Source of the DNA: Sphingobium sp. AP49
GTDB lineage: Bacteria; Pseudomonadota; Alphaproteobacteria; Sphingomonadales; Sphingomonadaceae
Reading direction: 5' to 3'
Assembly: GCF_000281715.2 (NCBI RefSeq)
Contig: NZ_CP124576.1
Location: 1,371,501-1,435,500 of the forward strand
DNA length: 64,000 nucleotides
The translations under genes and the position numbers were made by a program. Position 1 is the first letter of the stretch, and each line of letters begins with the position of its first letter. Shown here piece after piece: positions 1 to 8,822 of this stretch. A model generated the notes under the pieces. That model was not told the DNA's origin, searched no databases, and was given only the letters and a program-made list of their open reading frames with translations.

Positions 1-2084
1 GCCAGTTGGGCGAAGACTGCGCGCACGACGGCAGGCACCGCCGGGTCAGCGGCGCTTTCGCTCATCTTGACCAGCGGCAGCAGATGCTTCTGCCTCTGCG
101 CTTCGACCCAGGCCGAGAGGCGGGTGGTGACCTGCTTCTGAACATCCTGGCCCAGCGCGGCGAGCGCGCGATCGAGCCGGATTTCGGGCGCGAGCAAGCT
201 CGGCCCGGCCAGCAGGGTGGCGACAGGGGTTCCCTGCCAGGCGATGCCCGGCGTCTGTCCCGCATCGTCCATGAGCGCGAAATCCGTATCCGCAGCGCTC
301 ATCAATTCGTCAGCCTTCACTCGTAATACCTTTCCAAGGCGCCTTTCCGCCGCCGCCAGCAACAGCTTTCTGTCCTGGAGTCGCGTAGCGGGATCGACTG
401 AGAAACGAAATCCGTCAAGTCGCCCGATCATCTCACCATCGACGCAGACCGTCCCGTCCGAGTCGACCGTGACCGGCAGGTTGCTCGCATTCTGTCCGAT
501 ATCCCTTAGCAGAACAGAGGTGCGTCGGTCCACGAAACGCTGCGTCAGGGCCGCGTGGAGGGCATCGGACAGCTTTTCCTCCAGCGCGCGGGTGCGTTCC
601 GCCATCTCCACCGGATTGGCAAGCCAGTCGGGGCGATGGGCAATATAGGACCAGGTGCGCGCGGCGGCGATCCGGCCCGACAAGGTGTCGATGTCGCCCT
701 GCACCGAATCGAGGCGGGCGATCTGCTGGGCGAACCAGTCGCGTGGAATATGACCGCCAAAGCCCGAGCCGTTGCCGGCGATGAAGCGCCAGATGCGCGC
801 CACGGTGCGGGCATGATGCTCCGCGCCCAGCTTCTGGAAATCGGGCAGGCCACAGGCAGCCCAGAGCCGTTCGACATCGCGCTTGGAGCGGACGCGGGCC
901 TGGACCTCGGGATCTTCCGCCATGCGGCGCAGCACGGCAAGGTCGACGGCTTGCGGCGCGGCGCGCAGTTCGGGACGATCGGGCCGCGCCTCCAGATCGA
1001 TGATGAGGTGATCGATGCTGTCGGTGCGGGGCGCGCCGTCGCGCCAGAAAAGCTGGTCGACCGGGGGGAAGCGATGCGCCTCGATCGCCTCGATCTCCTC
1101 CGGCGTGAAGGCAGCGTCGCCATCCTCCGACCCCAGGCTGCCAAAGGTGCCGTCCTTGTGGTGGCGTCCGGCGCGGCCGGCGATCTGCGCCATTTCGGCC
1201 ACCGTCAGGCGGCGGGAGCGGCGGCCGTCGAATTTGCGCAGCGAGGCAAAGGCGACATGGGCGACGTCGAGGTTGAGGCCCATGCCGATCGCGTCGGTGG
1301 CGACCAGATAGTCGACCTCGCCATTCAGGAACATCTGGACCTGGGCGTTGCGGGTGCGCGGCGACAGGGCGCCCATCACCACGGCCGCGCCGCCGCGGAA
1401 ACGGCGCAGCATCTCCGCCACGGCATAGACTTCCTCGGCCGAGAAGGCGACGATCGCCGAGCGGCGGGGCAGGCGCGAGAGCTTCTTGGCGCCGGCATAG
1501 GACAGGGTGGAAAAGCGGGGGCGGCCGATGATCTCGATATCGGGGACCAGGCTCTTGACCGTGCGGGCGATGCTGGCCGACCCCAGGATCATCGTCTCCT
1601 CGCGGCCACGGGCGCGTAAAATCCGGTCGGTGAAGATATGGCCGCGCTCGGGATCTGCGCCCAGCTGTGCCTCGTCCAGCGCGACGAAGGCGAAATCGCT
1701 GAGGCCGCCGGTCATCGCCGCCGTCTCGCGCCCGGCGTTTCTTGTGTCGGCTCCGGCCTGTCGGCCTACGCCGCTGATGGGCATGGATTCGGCGGTGCAC
1801 AGGAAATAGCGCGCGCCCGGCGGCACGATCTTTTCCTCGCCGGTGATCAGGGCCACCTGGTTCGCGCCCTTGATCGCGACGACACGATCATAGACCTCGC
1901 GCGCCAGCAAGCGCAGCGGAAAGCCCATCATGCCGCTCGAATGGCCGCACATGCGCTCGACGGCGAGATGGGTCTTGCCGGTATTGGTGGGACCCAGCAC
2001 GGCGGTGACGGGCGAACGGGCGAACTGGGCCATGATGGGGCCTATGTCGTGCAGGATGGCGGGCAGGGCAAGGACTTTGCGCAT
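1..2084 (-). CDS. Suv3-like helicase, superfamily 2 (3' end beyond window)
   Basis: Predicted ATP-dependent nucleic-acid helicase. The reading frame stays open from the ATG at 2084 to the window edge, so the C-terminus is missing. Near the N-terminus GPTNTGKT (about residues 31-38) is the Walker A motif. DEAQ is the Walker B/DEAx-type motif, and a stretch ending in QIAGRAGRH matches helicase motif VI. The Walker A variant GPTNTGKT is characteristic of the mitochondrial Suv3 / alphaproteobacterial helicase group. A second in-frame ATG at 2033 would still keep Walker A. It is divergent from the M23 peptidase gene. Substrate (RNA or DNA) cannot be told from sequence; the Suv3 resemblance favours RNA. 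Confidence 0.88.
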   Translation of the reverse strand, partial: MRKVLALPAILHDIGPIMAQFARSPVTAVLGPTNTGKTHLAVERMCGHSSGMMGFPLRLLAREVYDRVVAIKGANQVALITGEEKIVPPGARYFLCTAESMPISGVGRQAGADTRNAGRETAAMTGGLSDFAFVALDEAQLGADPERGHIFTDRILRARGREETMILGSASIARTVKSLVPDIEIIGRPRFSTLSYAGAKKLSRLPRRSAIVAFSAEEVYAVAEMLRRFRGGAAVVMGALSPRTRNAQVQMFLNGEVDYLVATDAIGMGLNLDVAHVAFASLRKFDGRRSRRLTVAEMAQIAGRAGRHHKDGTFGSLGSEDGDAAFTPEEIEAIEAHRFPPVDQLFWRDGAPRTDSIDHLIIDLEARPDRPELRAAPQAVDLAVLRRMAEDPEVQARVRSKRDVERLWAACGLPDFQKLGAEHHARTVARIWRFIAGNGSGFGGHIPRDWFAQQIARLDSVQGDIDTLSGRIAAARTWSYIAHRPDWLANPVEMAERTRALEEKLSDALHAALTQRFVDRRTSVLLRDIGQNASNLPVTVDSDGTVCVDGEMIGRLDGFRFSVDPATRLQDRKLLLAAAERRLGKVLRVKADELMSAADTDFALMDDAGQTPGIAWQGTPVATLLAGPSLLAPEIRLDRALAALGQDVQKQVTTRLSAWVEAQRQKHLLPLVKMSESAADPAVPAVVRAVFAQL

Positions 2085-2167
2085 TTGTACTGCAGTTCCA
2101 TCGGTTCATGGGAATCCGTCGGTGTCGCGGCACGTTTCGTCGCACCGGTTTCCGTCATGCAGCCGTC

Positions 2168-2183
2168 TTAAATTGACTTTAAC
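2168..2183 (+). promoter_or_regulatory. CtrA-type binding site
   Basis: TTAAATTGACTTTAAC fits the alphaproteobacterial CtrA full site TTAA-N7-TTAAC exactly. It lies 58 bases upstream of the M23 peptidase start and 84 bases upstream of the divergent helicase start, a sensible promoter position for either. The match is seen directly; occupancy by CtrA is inference. Confidence 0.55.
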
Positions 2184-2240
2184 CTTGGGCATTCACAACA
2201 GTGGCATCCGACGCATGGGCGTGGGGCCGTTGCGTGTGCA

Positions 2241-3809
2241 ATGAAGAATGAATGCCCCGGGGGGTCGCCGGTTTTGTTTCAGGATAGTCAGTCTGGATTC
2301 CAGCAGGGCGGTGCATCCGTTTCCCTGTGGCTTGCGGATTCGCTGCATCCCGCCCGTGCAACGGAGCATCGCGACTGGCGCGGCCGCGTGCGCGACTGGG
2401 CCGAGGACGTCAACCTGGTCCCGGACCTTGGTCAGAATGTCGGCAGCCTCACCTGGTTTCGCGGTCTTGCCACTTGTTTCGGCCTGTGCGCCACCGCCCT
2501 CTATCTCTCGCCCGGCTTCCAGCCGGTGCCGGGCGCACCCGAACCCTTGCTGGCACCCGCCCAATATGACGAGGTGCGCAGCCAGATGATCACGCCGCTG
2601 GCGTTGGGCGCGGACAGTGGTCGGCGCATGGGCGCGACGGATGCCGTGCAACCGCTCAAGGAAACGCCCGAGCGACCGCAGATCGAACTCAATGCCCAGA
2701 TCGGCAGCAGTGACACGCTCTCCCGGGCCTTGTCGCGCGCCGGGGTAAGCAGCGGAGACGTCGCCACCGTGACCAGCATGGTCGCCGGCGACATCGGCAC
2801 GGGCGTGAAGCCGGGCACCCGGCTCGACATCATTCTGGGTCGGCGTGCCAGCCGCGTGTCGCCCCGGCCGCTCGACAAGCTGGCATTCCGGGCACGGCTC
2901 GACCTGGCGGTCGAATTCAACCGGGTCGGCGGCGTGCTGCAAGTGACGCGCATGCCCATTCATGTCGACAATACGCCGCTGCGCATTCAGGGCGTGGTCG
3001 GTGACAGCATCTATCGTTCGGCCCGCGCGGCCGGAACCCCGCCCAAGGCCGTGCAGGCCTTCCTGCGCGTGATCGCCCAGCAGGTCGATCTCGGCTCGAT
3101 CGGCGCCGGCGATCGCTACGACATCATCACCGAATATCGCCGCGCCGAAACCGGCGATGTCGAGGTCGGCGACCTTCTCTATGCCGGTTTCCGCCGGGCC
3201 AGCGGCAGGGCGGTCGACATGCTGAAATGGACCAGCGACGGCCGCACCGAATGGTTCGAGGCATCGGGCGTCGGTGAAAAGCGCGGCGTTCTGGGTGCAC
3301 CGGTCGATGGCGGGCGGATGACGTCCAATTTCGGCATGCGGCGCCATCCGATCCTGGGTTATACGCGCATGCACGCCGGCATCGACTTTGCGGCGCGCTA
3401 CGGTTCGCCCATCTATGCGGTGACAGACGGCGTTGTTGCCTTTGCCGGCCGGCATGGTGGTCATGGCAATTATGTCCGCATCCAGCATGGCGGCGGGCTT
3501 GCCACCGGCTATGCCCATATGAGCCGCATCGCCGCAGTGCCGGGCCAGCGGGTGCGGCGCGGGCAGGTGATCGGCTATGTCGGCTCCAGCGGCCTGTCGA
3601 CCGGCCCGCATCTCCATTATGAGCTGTATCGCAATGGCCAGGTCATCAATCCGCTGTCGGTGAAGTTCACCACCACGGCACAGCTGACCGGCAGCGATCT
3701 TGTCGCCTTCCGCGCGCGGCTGGCCCAACTCAAGGCGCTGCGCGTGGGGATGCCGGTCAGCGTGGCGCAGGCCGCCCCGACGGCGGCGCCGACCATGATC
3801 GGCAAATAA
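2241..3809 (+). CDS. M23 family metallopeptidase (peptidoglycan endopeptidase)
   Basis: 522-residue LytM/M23 zinc endopeptidase, expected to cleave peptidoglycan cross-links or to act as a division or envelope regulator. A single hydrophobic segment at about residues 77-100 probably anchors it in the inner membrane, leaving a large periplasmic part. The C-terminal M23 domain (about 355-475) has the metal ligands: His near 369, HAGID at about 378-382, and HLHYE near 457-461. The middle part resembles the LysM/opacity-associated regions that often precede M23 domains. The ATG at 2241 has no clear ribosome binding site, so the start could lie slightly downstream. A CtrA-type site sits in its promoter region. 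Confidence 0.9.
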   Translation: MKNECPGGSPVLFQDSQSGFQQGGASVSLWLADSLHPARATEHRDWRGRVRDWAEDVNLVPDLGQNVGSLTWFRGLATCFGLCATALYLSPGFQPVPGAPEPLLAPAQYDEVRSQMITPLALGADSGRRMGATDAVQPLKETPERPQIELNAQIGSSDTLSRALSRAGVSSGDVATVTSMVAGDIGTGVKPGTRLDIILGRRASRVSPRPLDKLAFRARLDLAVEFNRVGGVLQVTRMPIHVDNTPLRIQGVVGDSIYRSARAAGTPPKAVQAFLRVIAQQVDLGSIGAGDRYDIITEYRRAETGDVEVGDLLYAGFRRASGRAVDMLKWTSDGRTEWFEASGVGEKRGVLGAPVDGGRMTSNFGMRRHPILGYTRMHAGIDFAARYGSPIYAVTDGVVAFAGRHGGHGNYVRIQHGGGLATGYAHMSRIAAVPGQRVRRGQVIGYVGSSGLSTGPHLHYELYRNGQVINPLSVKFTTTAQLTGSDLVAFRARLAQLKALRVGMPVSVAQAAPTAAPTMIGK

Positions 3810-3849
3810 GCGACTTTGCCTGCCTTCCCCGCTCGGCTAACGAGCGCGG

Positions 3850-4641
3850 ATGACCATGTCCCAAACCGCTCCCGTCACCGCCATCCTGCTTGCCGGTGCG
3901 CGGCCGATCGCCGATCCGTTGGCCATTGCGGCCGGGGTGCCGGTCAAGCCGCTGGTGCCGGTCGCGGGCGAACCGATGATCAATCGACCGGCGCGCGCAT
4001 TGCTGGCCCATCCGGCGATCGGGCAGGTGGTCGTACTGACCCAGAATCCGGAATATTTCGCGGCGGATCCCGCTACTGCCTGGATGGCCAGCGAGCCGCG
4101 TGTGCGGTTTGAGCGCGGTGGCAAGGGCATTGCCACCTCTCTGCTGCAACTGATGGAGACGGCGGATCTGCCTTTCCCATTGCTGATGACGACCGCCGAC
4201 CATGTGCTGCTCGACGCGCCGATGCTCGACCAGTTTGTGGCCGAGGCCGATGGCGCGGACATCGCCGTCGCCCTGGTCGAGCGGGTGACCTTGCTGGCGC
4301 GCTATCCGCAGTCACGCCGCACCTGGCTCAAGTTTCGCGACGGCTGGTGGTCGGGTGCCAACATCTTCTGGTTCGGCAGTGCGAAGGCGCGCCCGGTGAT
4401 CGCGCTGTGGCAGGATATCGAGCAGGATCGCAAGAAGGGATGGAAAATCCTGTCCGCTTTCGGTCCCCTGGCACTGATAGGTGCGCTGCTGCGCATCCTG
4501 ACGTTGCGCGGCGGCATCGCCCGCATCGGCCGCCGCTTCGGCCTCACCGCCCGGCTGGTGGCCATGGACCAGGCGGAAGCGTGCATTGATGCCGACAAGC
4601 CTGACGATATCGTGCTGATCGAAACGATCCTGCGACGCTGA
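3850..4641 (+). CDS. NTP-transferase (MobA-like nucleotidyltransferase family) protein
   Basis: 263-residue protein with a nucleotidyltransferase fold. The N-terminal loop LLAGARPIADP followed by VPVKPLVPVAGEPM resembles the nucleotide-binding LAGG-x-G-x-R...K signature but lacks the usual glycine pattern. TTADHVLLD gives the metal-binding aspartate region. A hydrophobic stretch near residues 200-215 (KILSAFGPLALIGALLRIL) suggests membrane association. The likely reaction is transfer of a nucleotide onto a phosphorylated sugar or alcohol; the substrate is unknown. A second ATG two codons in (3856) is equally possible. It stands in the envelope patch with the flippase and CDP-alcohol genes. 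Confidence 0.75.
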   Translation: MTMSQTAPVTAILLAGARPIADPLAIAAGVPVKPLVPVAGEPMINRPARALLAHPAIGQVVVLTQNPEYFAADPATAWMASEPRVRFERGGKGIATSLLQLMETADLPFPLLMTTADHVLLDAPMLDQFVAEADGADIAVALVERVTLLARYPQSRRTWLKFRDGWWSGANIFWFGSAKARPVIALWQDIEQDRKKGWKILSAFGPLALIGALLRILTLRGGIARIGRRFGLTARLVAMDQAEACIDADKPDDIVLIETILRR

Positions 4642-4749
4642 CTGGTCGCACGCGGCAGCATTGTTGACTCCCTTTTTCGGGGTTTTCCCCGATGCCGGCG
4701 GTGAAGCGTGGTTGCTAGACCATGGCGGACCCAGTCGAAAGGGACTCTC

Positions 4750-5136
4750 ATGCGCCGCATCCTCGCCCTGACCGCCGCCCCGATCCTTGCCCTCGCGCTC
4801 ATGGCGCAGGCTAGCCCCGATGCGGCCGCGCCGCCAGCCCCGGCCGCTCCTGCGACGCCGCCGGCCCCGACGCCGGTCACCCCGGTCAGCAATGATGCAC
4901 GCGACGTGTCCGTCGCCGCCTGCCTGAACGAGGCGAAGGCGCAGGGCGCAAAGAAGGGCGTTGTCGACGTCACTCTGCGCGAGGTTGAAGACACCGACAA
5001 GAAGAGCGACAGCCGGGGCGCCGTGCGTGCGCTGGTCAATGTCGTGATCGAGAAGGACGGCAAGCAGAAGACGGTCAAGAAGACCTTCAAGTGCAATACC
5101 CAGAACGGGGTCGTCACATCGTTCAAATATTATTGA
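4750..5136 (+). CDS. small secreted protein, unknown function
   Basis: 128 residues. MRRILALTAAPILALALMAQA is a clear Sec signal peptide, followed by an Ala/Pro-rich linker and a charged Lys-rich domain ending in FKYY. The mature part has two cysteines (ACLNE and FKCNT) that could form a disulfide. The start at 4750 is preferred because the signal sequence begins there and an AAGGGA ribosome binding site precedes it; a longer GTG-started reading is less convincing. I do not recognise a family. It probably acts in the periplasm. Confidence 0.7.
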   Translation: MRRILALTAAPILALALMAQASPDAAAPPAPAAPATPPAPTPVTPVSNDARDVSVAACLNEAKAQGAKKGVVDVTLREVEDTDKKSDSRGAVRALVNVVIEKDGKQKTVKKTFKCNTQNGVVTSFKYY

Positions 5137-5235
5137 ATCCCTTGCCCTAGCCCGGCCCGGCCATGCCGGGGTGGGCGCGGCATCGGCCCGTCTCTCCTCT
5201 CCCCCCTCGACCAGGAGAGCCGGGCCGGTGCCGCT

Positions 5236-6582
5236 TCAGTCGGCCTGCGGCGCCGGCGTGACGGGATCGCGCAAGGCCAGAGCGCGTCGCGTGGCAAGGC
5301 CCATCATCAGGAATCCGGCGATCGATGAAACGATATTGGCGATCGCCGCACCGATCGTGCCGTTGATAGGCAGCAGCACCGCCTGCATGCCCAGCAGCAG
5401 CAGGGTTGCGGCAAAGGTGATGCGCAGCGACAGGCCGGCCCGGTCGGTGGCCATCAGCAGCGGGCGGTAACCCACGCCGACCAGGTCGATGCAGGCCGAA
5501 ACCCCGAGCAGCAGCAGCAGCGGATAGGCGGGCAGGAATTCCTTGCCCGCGACCAGGGCCAGCAACGGATGGCCGATCGTCAGGATGAGGGCGATGATGA
5601 TGGCGCCCGCAATCAGCGCCAGCCGGTTGGTGCGGCGGAACAGGGCACGCAGCGCGTCGATGCCATGACTCGACTGGGTGCGCGACAGTTCGACGAAGAT
5701 GCTGCGCGAGAGCAGGCTGGAAATCTTGGTCAGCGACTGGGCCAGCTGGTTGGCGAGGCGATAGAGGCCGGCGCCGACTGGGCCGACGAACAGGCCGACC
5801 ACCAGGACCGCGACCTGCTGGCCCATGGCGGACAGGCTGGTCTGCAGGTTGGTGGCGGTCAGGAAGCCGATGATGCCGGGATTTTCCGTGCGTGCGTCCA
5901 GCGCCCGACCGGCGGTCCAGCTGCCCAGCCGGCCGCGCCCTTCGCGCAGGGCCAGGTACCAATAGGCGGCGGCGCATAGCAGCTCCGCGCCGCCCCAGGC
6001 GATCAGGAAACCGGTAATGTCCGGCATCACCGTCAGCGCGATGGCCGCGCCGATCATCCGCCCGACCGGGATCATGGTCTCTGCGACGGCGGCCGAATCG
6101 AACCGGTCGAACAGGCGCAATATGCCGGTGGGGGAAGAGCGGATGGTGATCATCATCACCATGCAGAACAGCCAGGCCTGCAGCCCCATGCCCGGTCCCA
6201 GTTCCAGTTGGCCGGCAAAGGCGACGATGATGGCCGCCGCGATCAGGCCGCCGGCCAGCGCGGAAGCAAGGTCGATCAGGATGCAGAAGCGCAGCACGCG
6301 GTTGAGCGCGTCATGCCTGCCGTCGGCCAGATGCGGCTGGCCATAGCGCACGACGATCTGCCAGCTGTCGAAGGATACCAGCGTCTTGATCACATTGGCG
6401 GCGCTCAGCACCAGCGCGAAGCGGCCGAAATCGGCGACGCCCAGCGTCCGGGTGACGATGGCGAGATAGGCGAGACTCAGCACCGCGCCCACGCCCTTGC
6501 CGCCCAGCAACCAGCCGGTATTGGCCAGGATGCGGGCAAAGCCGTCCTGTGCGCTGCTGCCTTTTGCGCGCTTGAACTTCAC
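5236..6582 (-). CDS. polysaccharide flippase / MATE-like (Wzx family) membrane protein
   Basis: 448 residues with about twelve hydrophobic segments and the start pattern of lipopolysaccharide/polysaccharide flippases (GWLLGGKGVGAVLSLAYLAI, then TRTLGVADFGRFAL). Wzx-type proteins flip undecaprenyl-linked or other lipid-linked glycans across the inner membrane. A GTG start at 6582 is used. It faces the small secreted protein gene tail to tail and is divergent from the nucleotidyltransferase at 6709. No Wzy polymerase or chain-length gene lies beside it, so the cargo is not obvious. Confidence 0.85.
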   Translation of the reverse strand: MKFKRAKGSSAQDGFARILANTGWLLGGKGVGAVLSLAYLAIVTRTLGVADFGRFALVLSAANVIKTLVSFDSWQIVVRYGQPHLADGRHDALNRVLRFCILIDLASALAGGLIAAAIIVAFAGQLELGPGMGLQAWLFCMVMMITIRSSPTGILRLFDRFDSAAVAETMIPVGRMIGAAIALTVMPDITGFLIAWGGAELLCAAAYWYLALREGRGRLGSWTAGRALDARTENPGIIGFLTATNLQTSLSAMGQQVAVLVVGLFVGPVGAGLYRLANQLAQSLTKISSLLSRSIFVELSRTQSSHGIDALRALFRRTNRLALIAGAIIIALILTIGHPLLALVAGKEFLPAYPLLLLLGVSACIDLVGVGYRPLLMATDRAGLSLRITFAATLLLLGMQAVLLPINGTIGAAIANIVSSIAGFLMMGLATRRALALRDPVTPAPQAD

Positions 6583-6708
6583 GGAATCAGAGGCCTTTCG
6601 CGTGGGACGCCCGATGTTTCTGGCGCGCGTCTATCTAGGGAGGCAGGCGGCGCAGCGCAAATGCGTCCTTGTCTTCCCTGCAAGGGAAAATCGCTCTAAA
6701 GCCGGGCC

Positions 6709-7479
6709 ATGAGCATCACCAAAGCCATCATCCTTTCCGCCGGCCAGGGGTCGCGCCTGTTGCCGCTGACCCGCGACGTGCCCAAATGCATGATCGACTT
6801 CAATGGTCGTACCCTGATCAGCTGGCAGATCGCGGCGCTGGTCGCCAATGGCATCACCGACATCGTCGTCGTCACCGGCTTTCGCACCGAGCGGGTCGAG
6901 GATCATGCGCTGCAGCTTTATCGCGAGACCGGCGCGCGCATTCGCACCCTGTTCAATCCCTTCTTCCAGGTTGCCGACAATCTGGGCAGTTGCTGGATCG
7001 CGCGGGAAGAGATGGATCAGGACTTCATCATCCTGAACGGCGACACCATCATATCGGACGAGATCGTCGCCCGGCTGGTCGCGGGCGCGAAGGACGCGAT
7101 CACCGTCACCGTCGATGTGAAGCCCGATGGCGACTATGACGATGACGACATGAAGGTGAACCGGGACGAGACGGGGCGCCTGCACCATATCGGCAAGCGG
7201 CTGCTGCCGCCCGACACCAATGCCGAATCGATCGGCATGCTGGCGTTCGTGGGTGAAGGGCCGGCGATCTTCCGCAACCAGGTCGACCAGATGATGCGCA
7301 CGCCCGAAGGCGTGCAGCGTTGGTATCTGCGCGCGATCGACATCATCGCCAAGGGCAACCGGGTCGGCACCGTGTCGATCGAGGGGCTGGAATGGCAGGA
7401 AGTCGATTTCCCGCAGGATGTCGATGCGGCCAATGCGCTCACCGAGAAATGGGTAGCCGAGGGACGGTACGGGGCGTGA
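6709..7479 (+). CDS. phosphocholine/inositol-phosphate cytidylyltransferase-like NTP transferase
   Basis: 256-residue sugar-nucleotide-type transferase. SAGQGSRLLPLTRDVPKCMI (from about residue 10) is the full nucleotide-binding signature G-x-G-x-R-x-PLT...PK, and LNGDTI near residue 110 is the metal-binding loop. The overall pattern resembles LicC-like phosphocholine and L-myo-inositol-1-phosphate cytidylyltransferases more than hexose-1-phosphate enzymes. The expected product is a CDP-activated alcohol, which the CDP-alcohol phosphatidyltransferase encoded at 10292-11395 could use. The link between the two genes is inference from proximity. It ends 4 bases before the stop of the convergent D15-like gene. 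Confidence 0.8.
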   Translation: MSITKAIILSAGQGSRLLPLTRDVPKCMIDFNGRTLISWQIAALVANGITDIVVVTGFRTERVEDHALQLYRETGARIRTLFNPFFQVADNLGSCWIAREEMDQDFIILNGDTIISDEIVARLVAGAKDAITVTVDVKPDGDYDDDDMKVNRDETGRLHHIGKRLLPPDTNAESIGMLAFVGEGPAIFRNQVDQMMRTPEGVQRWYLRAIDIIAKGNRVGTVSIEGLEWQEVDFPQDVDAANALTEKWVAEGRYGA

Positions 7480-7483
7480 AACT

Positions 7484-8662
7484 CTAAAAGGCCTCGCCAA
7501 TCCCGAAATAGAAGGCGGCGCCGTCCTTGCCCCAGGCAATGTCGGCGCGCAGGTTCACGTTCGCGCTTTTCGAGGCGAGATAGCGGATACCGAAACCGCC
7601 CGACCCCAGTACCGTGCTGTGCTTGAGGATCGCGCTGGTATCTTCGGCGATGCCGCCGACGCCGCCGAAGCCGACGATGCCAAAGCGACCGAAGAGATGC
7701 TGGCGGATTTCCGCCTGCAGCGCCCAACTGGCACCGTCGCGATAACGGCCGGCCTCATAGCCGCGCAGGTCGCCTTGCTGGCCGAACAGGCACAGGTCGT
7801 AATAGGGGGCATTGTCCGACACGCCGCATAGCTGCTTGCGCACGCCCAGCACCGTGGTCTTGCTGAGTGGGAAATAGGCATTGGCGGCGAAACTCAGCTT
7901 GTGATGCTCGAAATCGCTGCCCAGCCAATCGGCGCCATAGAGCATGGATCCGGTGACATAGACGCCTTTGCGCGGGGCGGTGCTGTTGTCGCGGCTGTCG
8001 AAGGTGAAGGCCGGGCCGATCATTGATATCTTGCTGTCGCGCTCGATTTCGGGCGGGGTGAAGTCCGGCCGGTTGGGCAAGGGGATGGATGTGGTCGAAT
8101 TGAGATCGAGATAATAGATGCGCCCGCCCAGATAGAGGTGGCGCAGGAAGCCCTTGGTGAAGAATTTATATTCGACATCGCTGATGCCGATCAGCGCCTT
8201 GTCTTTGAGCTTGATTGACACGCCCGCGCTGCCGGCATCCGGACCGATGCCGTAGAAGTCGAGATTGGCAATGCCATAGCCGGCAAAGGCCATGACGCGG
8301 AGCCGGTCCTTGGCCGCTGACATGCTGTGGAAGGCGCCGACCCCCCAGCTATCTGTACTGGTATAGCCGCCGCCAACGCCGCTGATCCAGGGCTGGGATG
8401 ACCCATTGGGATTGTAGAACATCACGGCGGCGGCAGCCAGGCCGGTGCCGAAGGCGGGGTTGGACATCGGGATGGGGGTGATCACTAGGTCGGGCTTGGT
8501 GCTGGGCGGCTGGCTCGGGGCGGTGGCATCGGGCGCGCCATTGTCCGGCCGGATTGTCTGCGCCTGATCGGCAATATCCTTCACCGGTGCATTCTGGGCA
8601 GCGGCGGATATGGTCCATGGCAGACAGGCCAGCAGGGCCAGGCCGAACAGCGCTTGTCTCAC
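7484..8662 (-). CDS. BamA/TamA (D15 surface antigen) family outer-membrane protein
   Basis: 392-residue predicted outer-membrane barrel. A GTG at 8662 is preceded by GAGGGAG and starts a good signal peptide ending near SAAAQ; a GTG seven codons upstream is the alternative. The C-terminal half has alternating amphipathic strands, a GQQGDLRGYEAGRYRDGAS segment typical of the D15 surface-antigen domain, and ends in Phe (GEAF), as expected for a Bam substrate. There is no room for POTRA repeats, so it is a short barrel-only relative rather than BamA itself, which is encoded at 44853. Function unknown. Confidence 0.75.
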   Translation of the reverse strand: MRQALFGLALLACLPWTISAAAQNAPVKDIADQAQTIRPDNGAPDATAPSQPPSTKPDLVITPIPMSNPAFGTGLAAAAVMFYNPNGSSQPWISGVGGGYTSTDSWGVGAFHSMSAAKDRLRVMAFAGYGIANLDFYGIGPDAGSAGVSIKLKDKALIGISDVEYKFFTKGFLRHLYLGGRIYYLDLNSTTSIPLPNRPDFTPPEIERDSKISMIGPAFTFDSRDNSTAPRKGVYVTGSMLYGADWLGSDFEHHKLSFAANAYFPLSKTTVLGVRKQLCGVSDNAPYYDLCLFGQQGDLRGYEAGRYRDGASWALQAEIRQHLFGRFGIVGFGGVGGIAEDTSAILKHSTVLGSGGFGIRYLASKSANVNLRADIAWGKDGAAFYFGIGEAF

Positions 8663-8822
8663 GCGGCAATCTCCCTCTGGCACACGTCATCAGTCTAGCC
8701 GGATTGGCGCGGGCGCCTATCGGGGGAAATGGGCAATTACAGGCAGGAAATTACCCAGAAGCCAGGCGCCCGTTATTGCGGCATAGATTGCGCGCAAACC
8801 CGATGCCCAGGGGGCAGGGAGG

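Noticed and set aside
4642..4749. TCGGGG/CCCCGA hairpin near 4676-4692
   Set aside because: Only a 6-bp stem with a T loop and no T-run after it; not convincing as terminator of the 3850 gene.
5137..5235. GC-rich inverted repeat between the secreted protein and flippase genes
   Set aside because: Interrupted stem without a T-run on either strand; weak support as a terminator.
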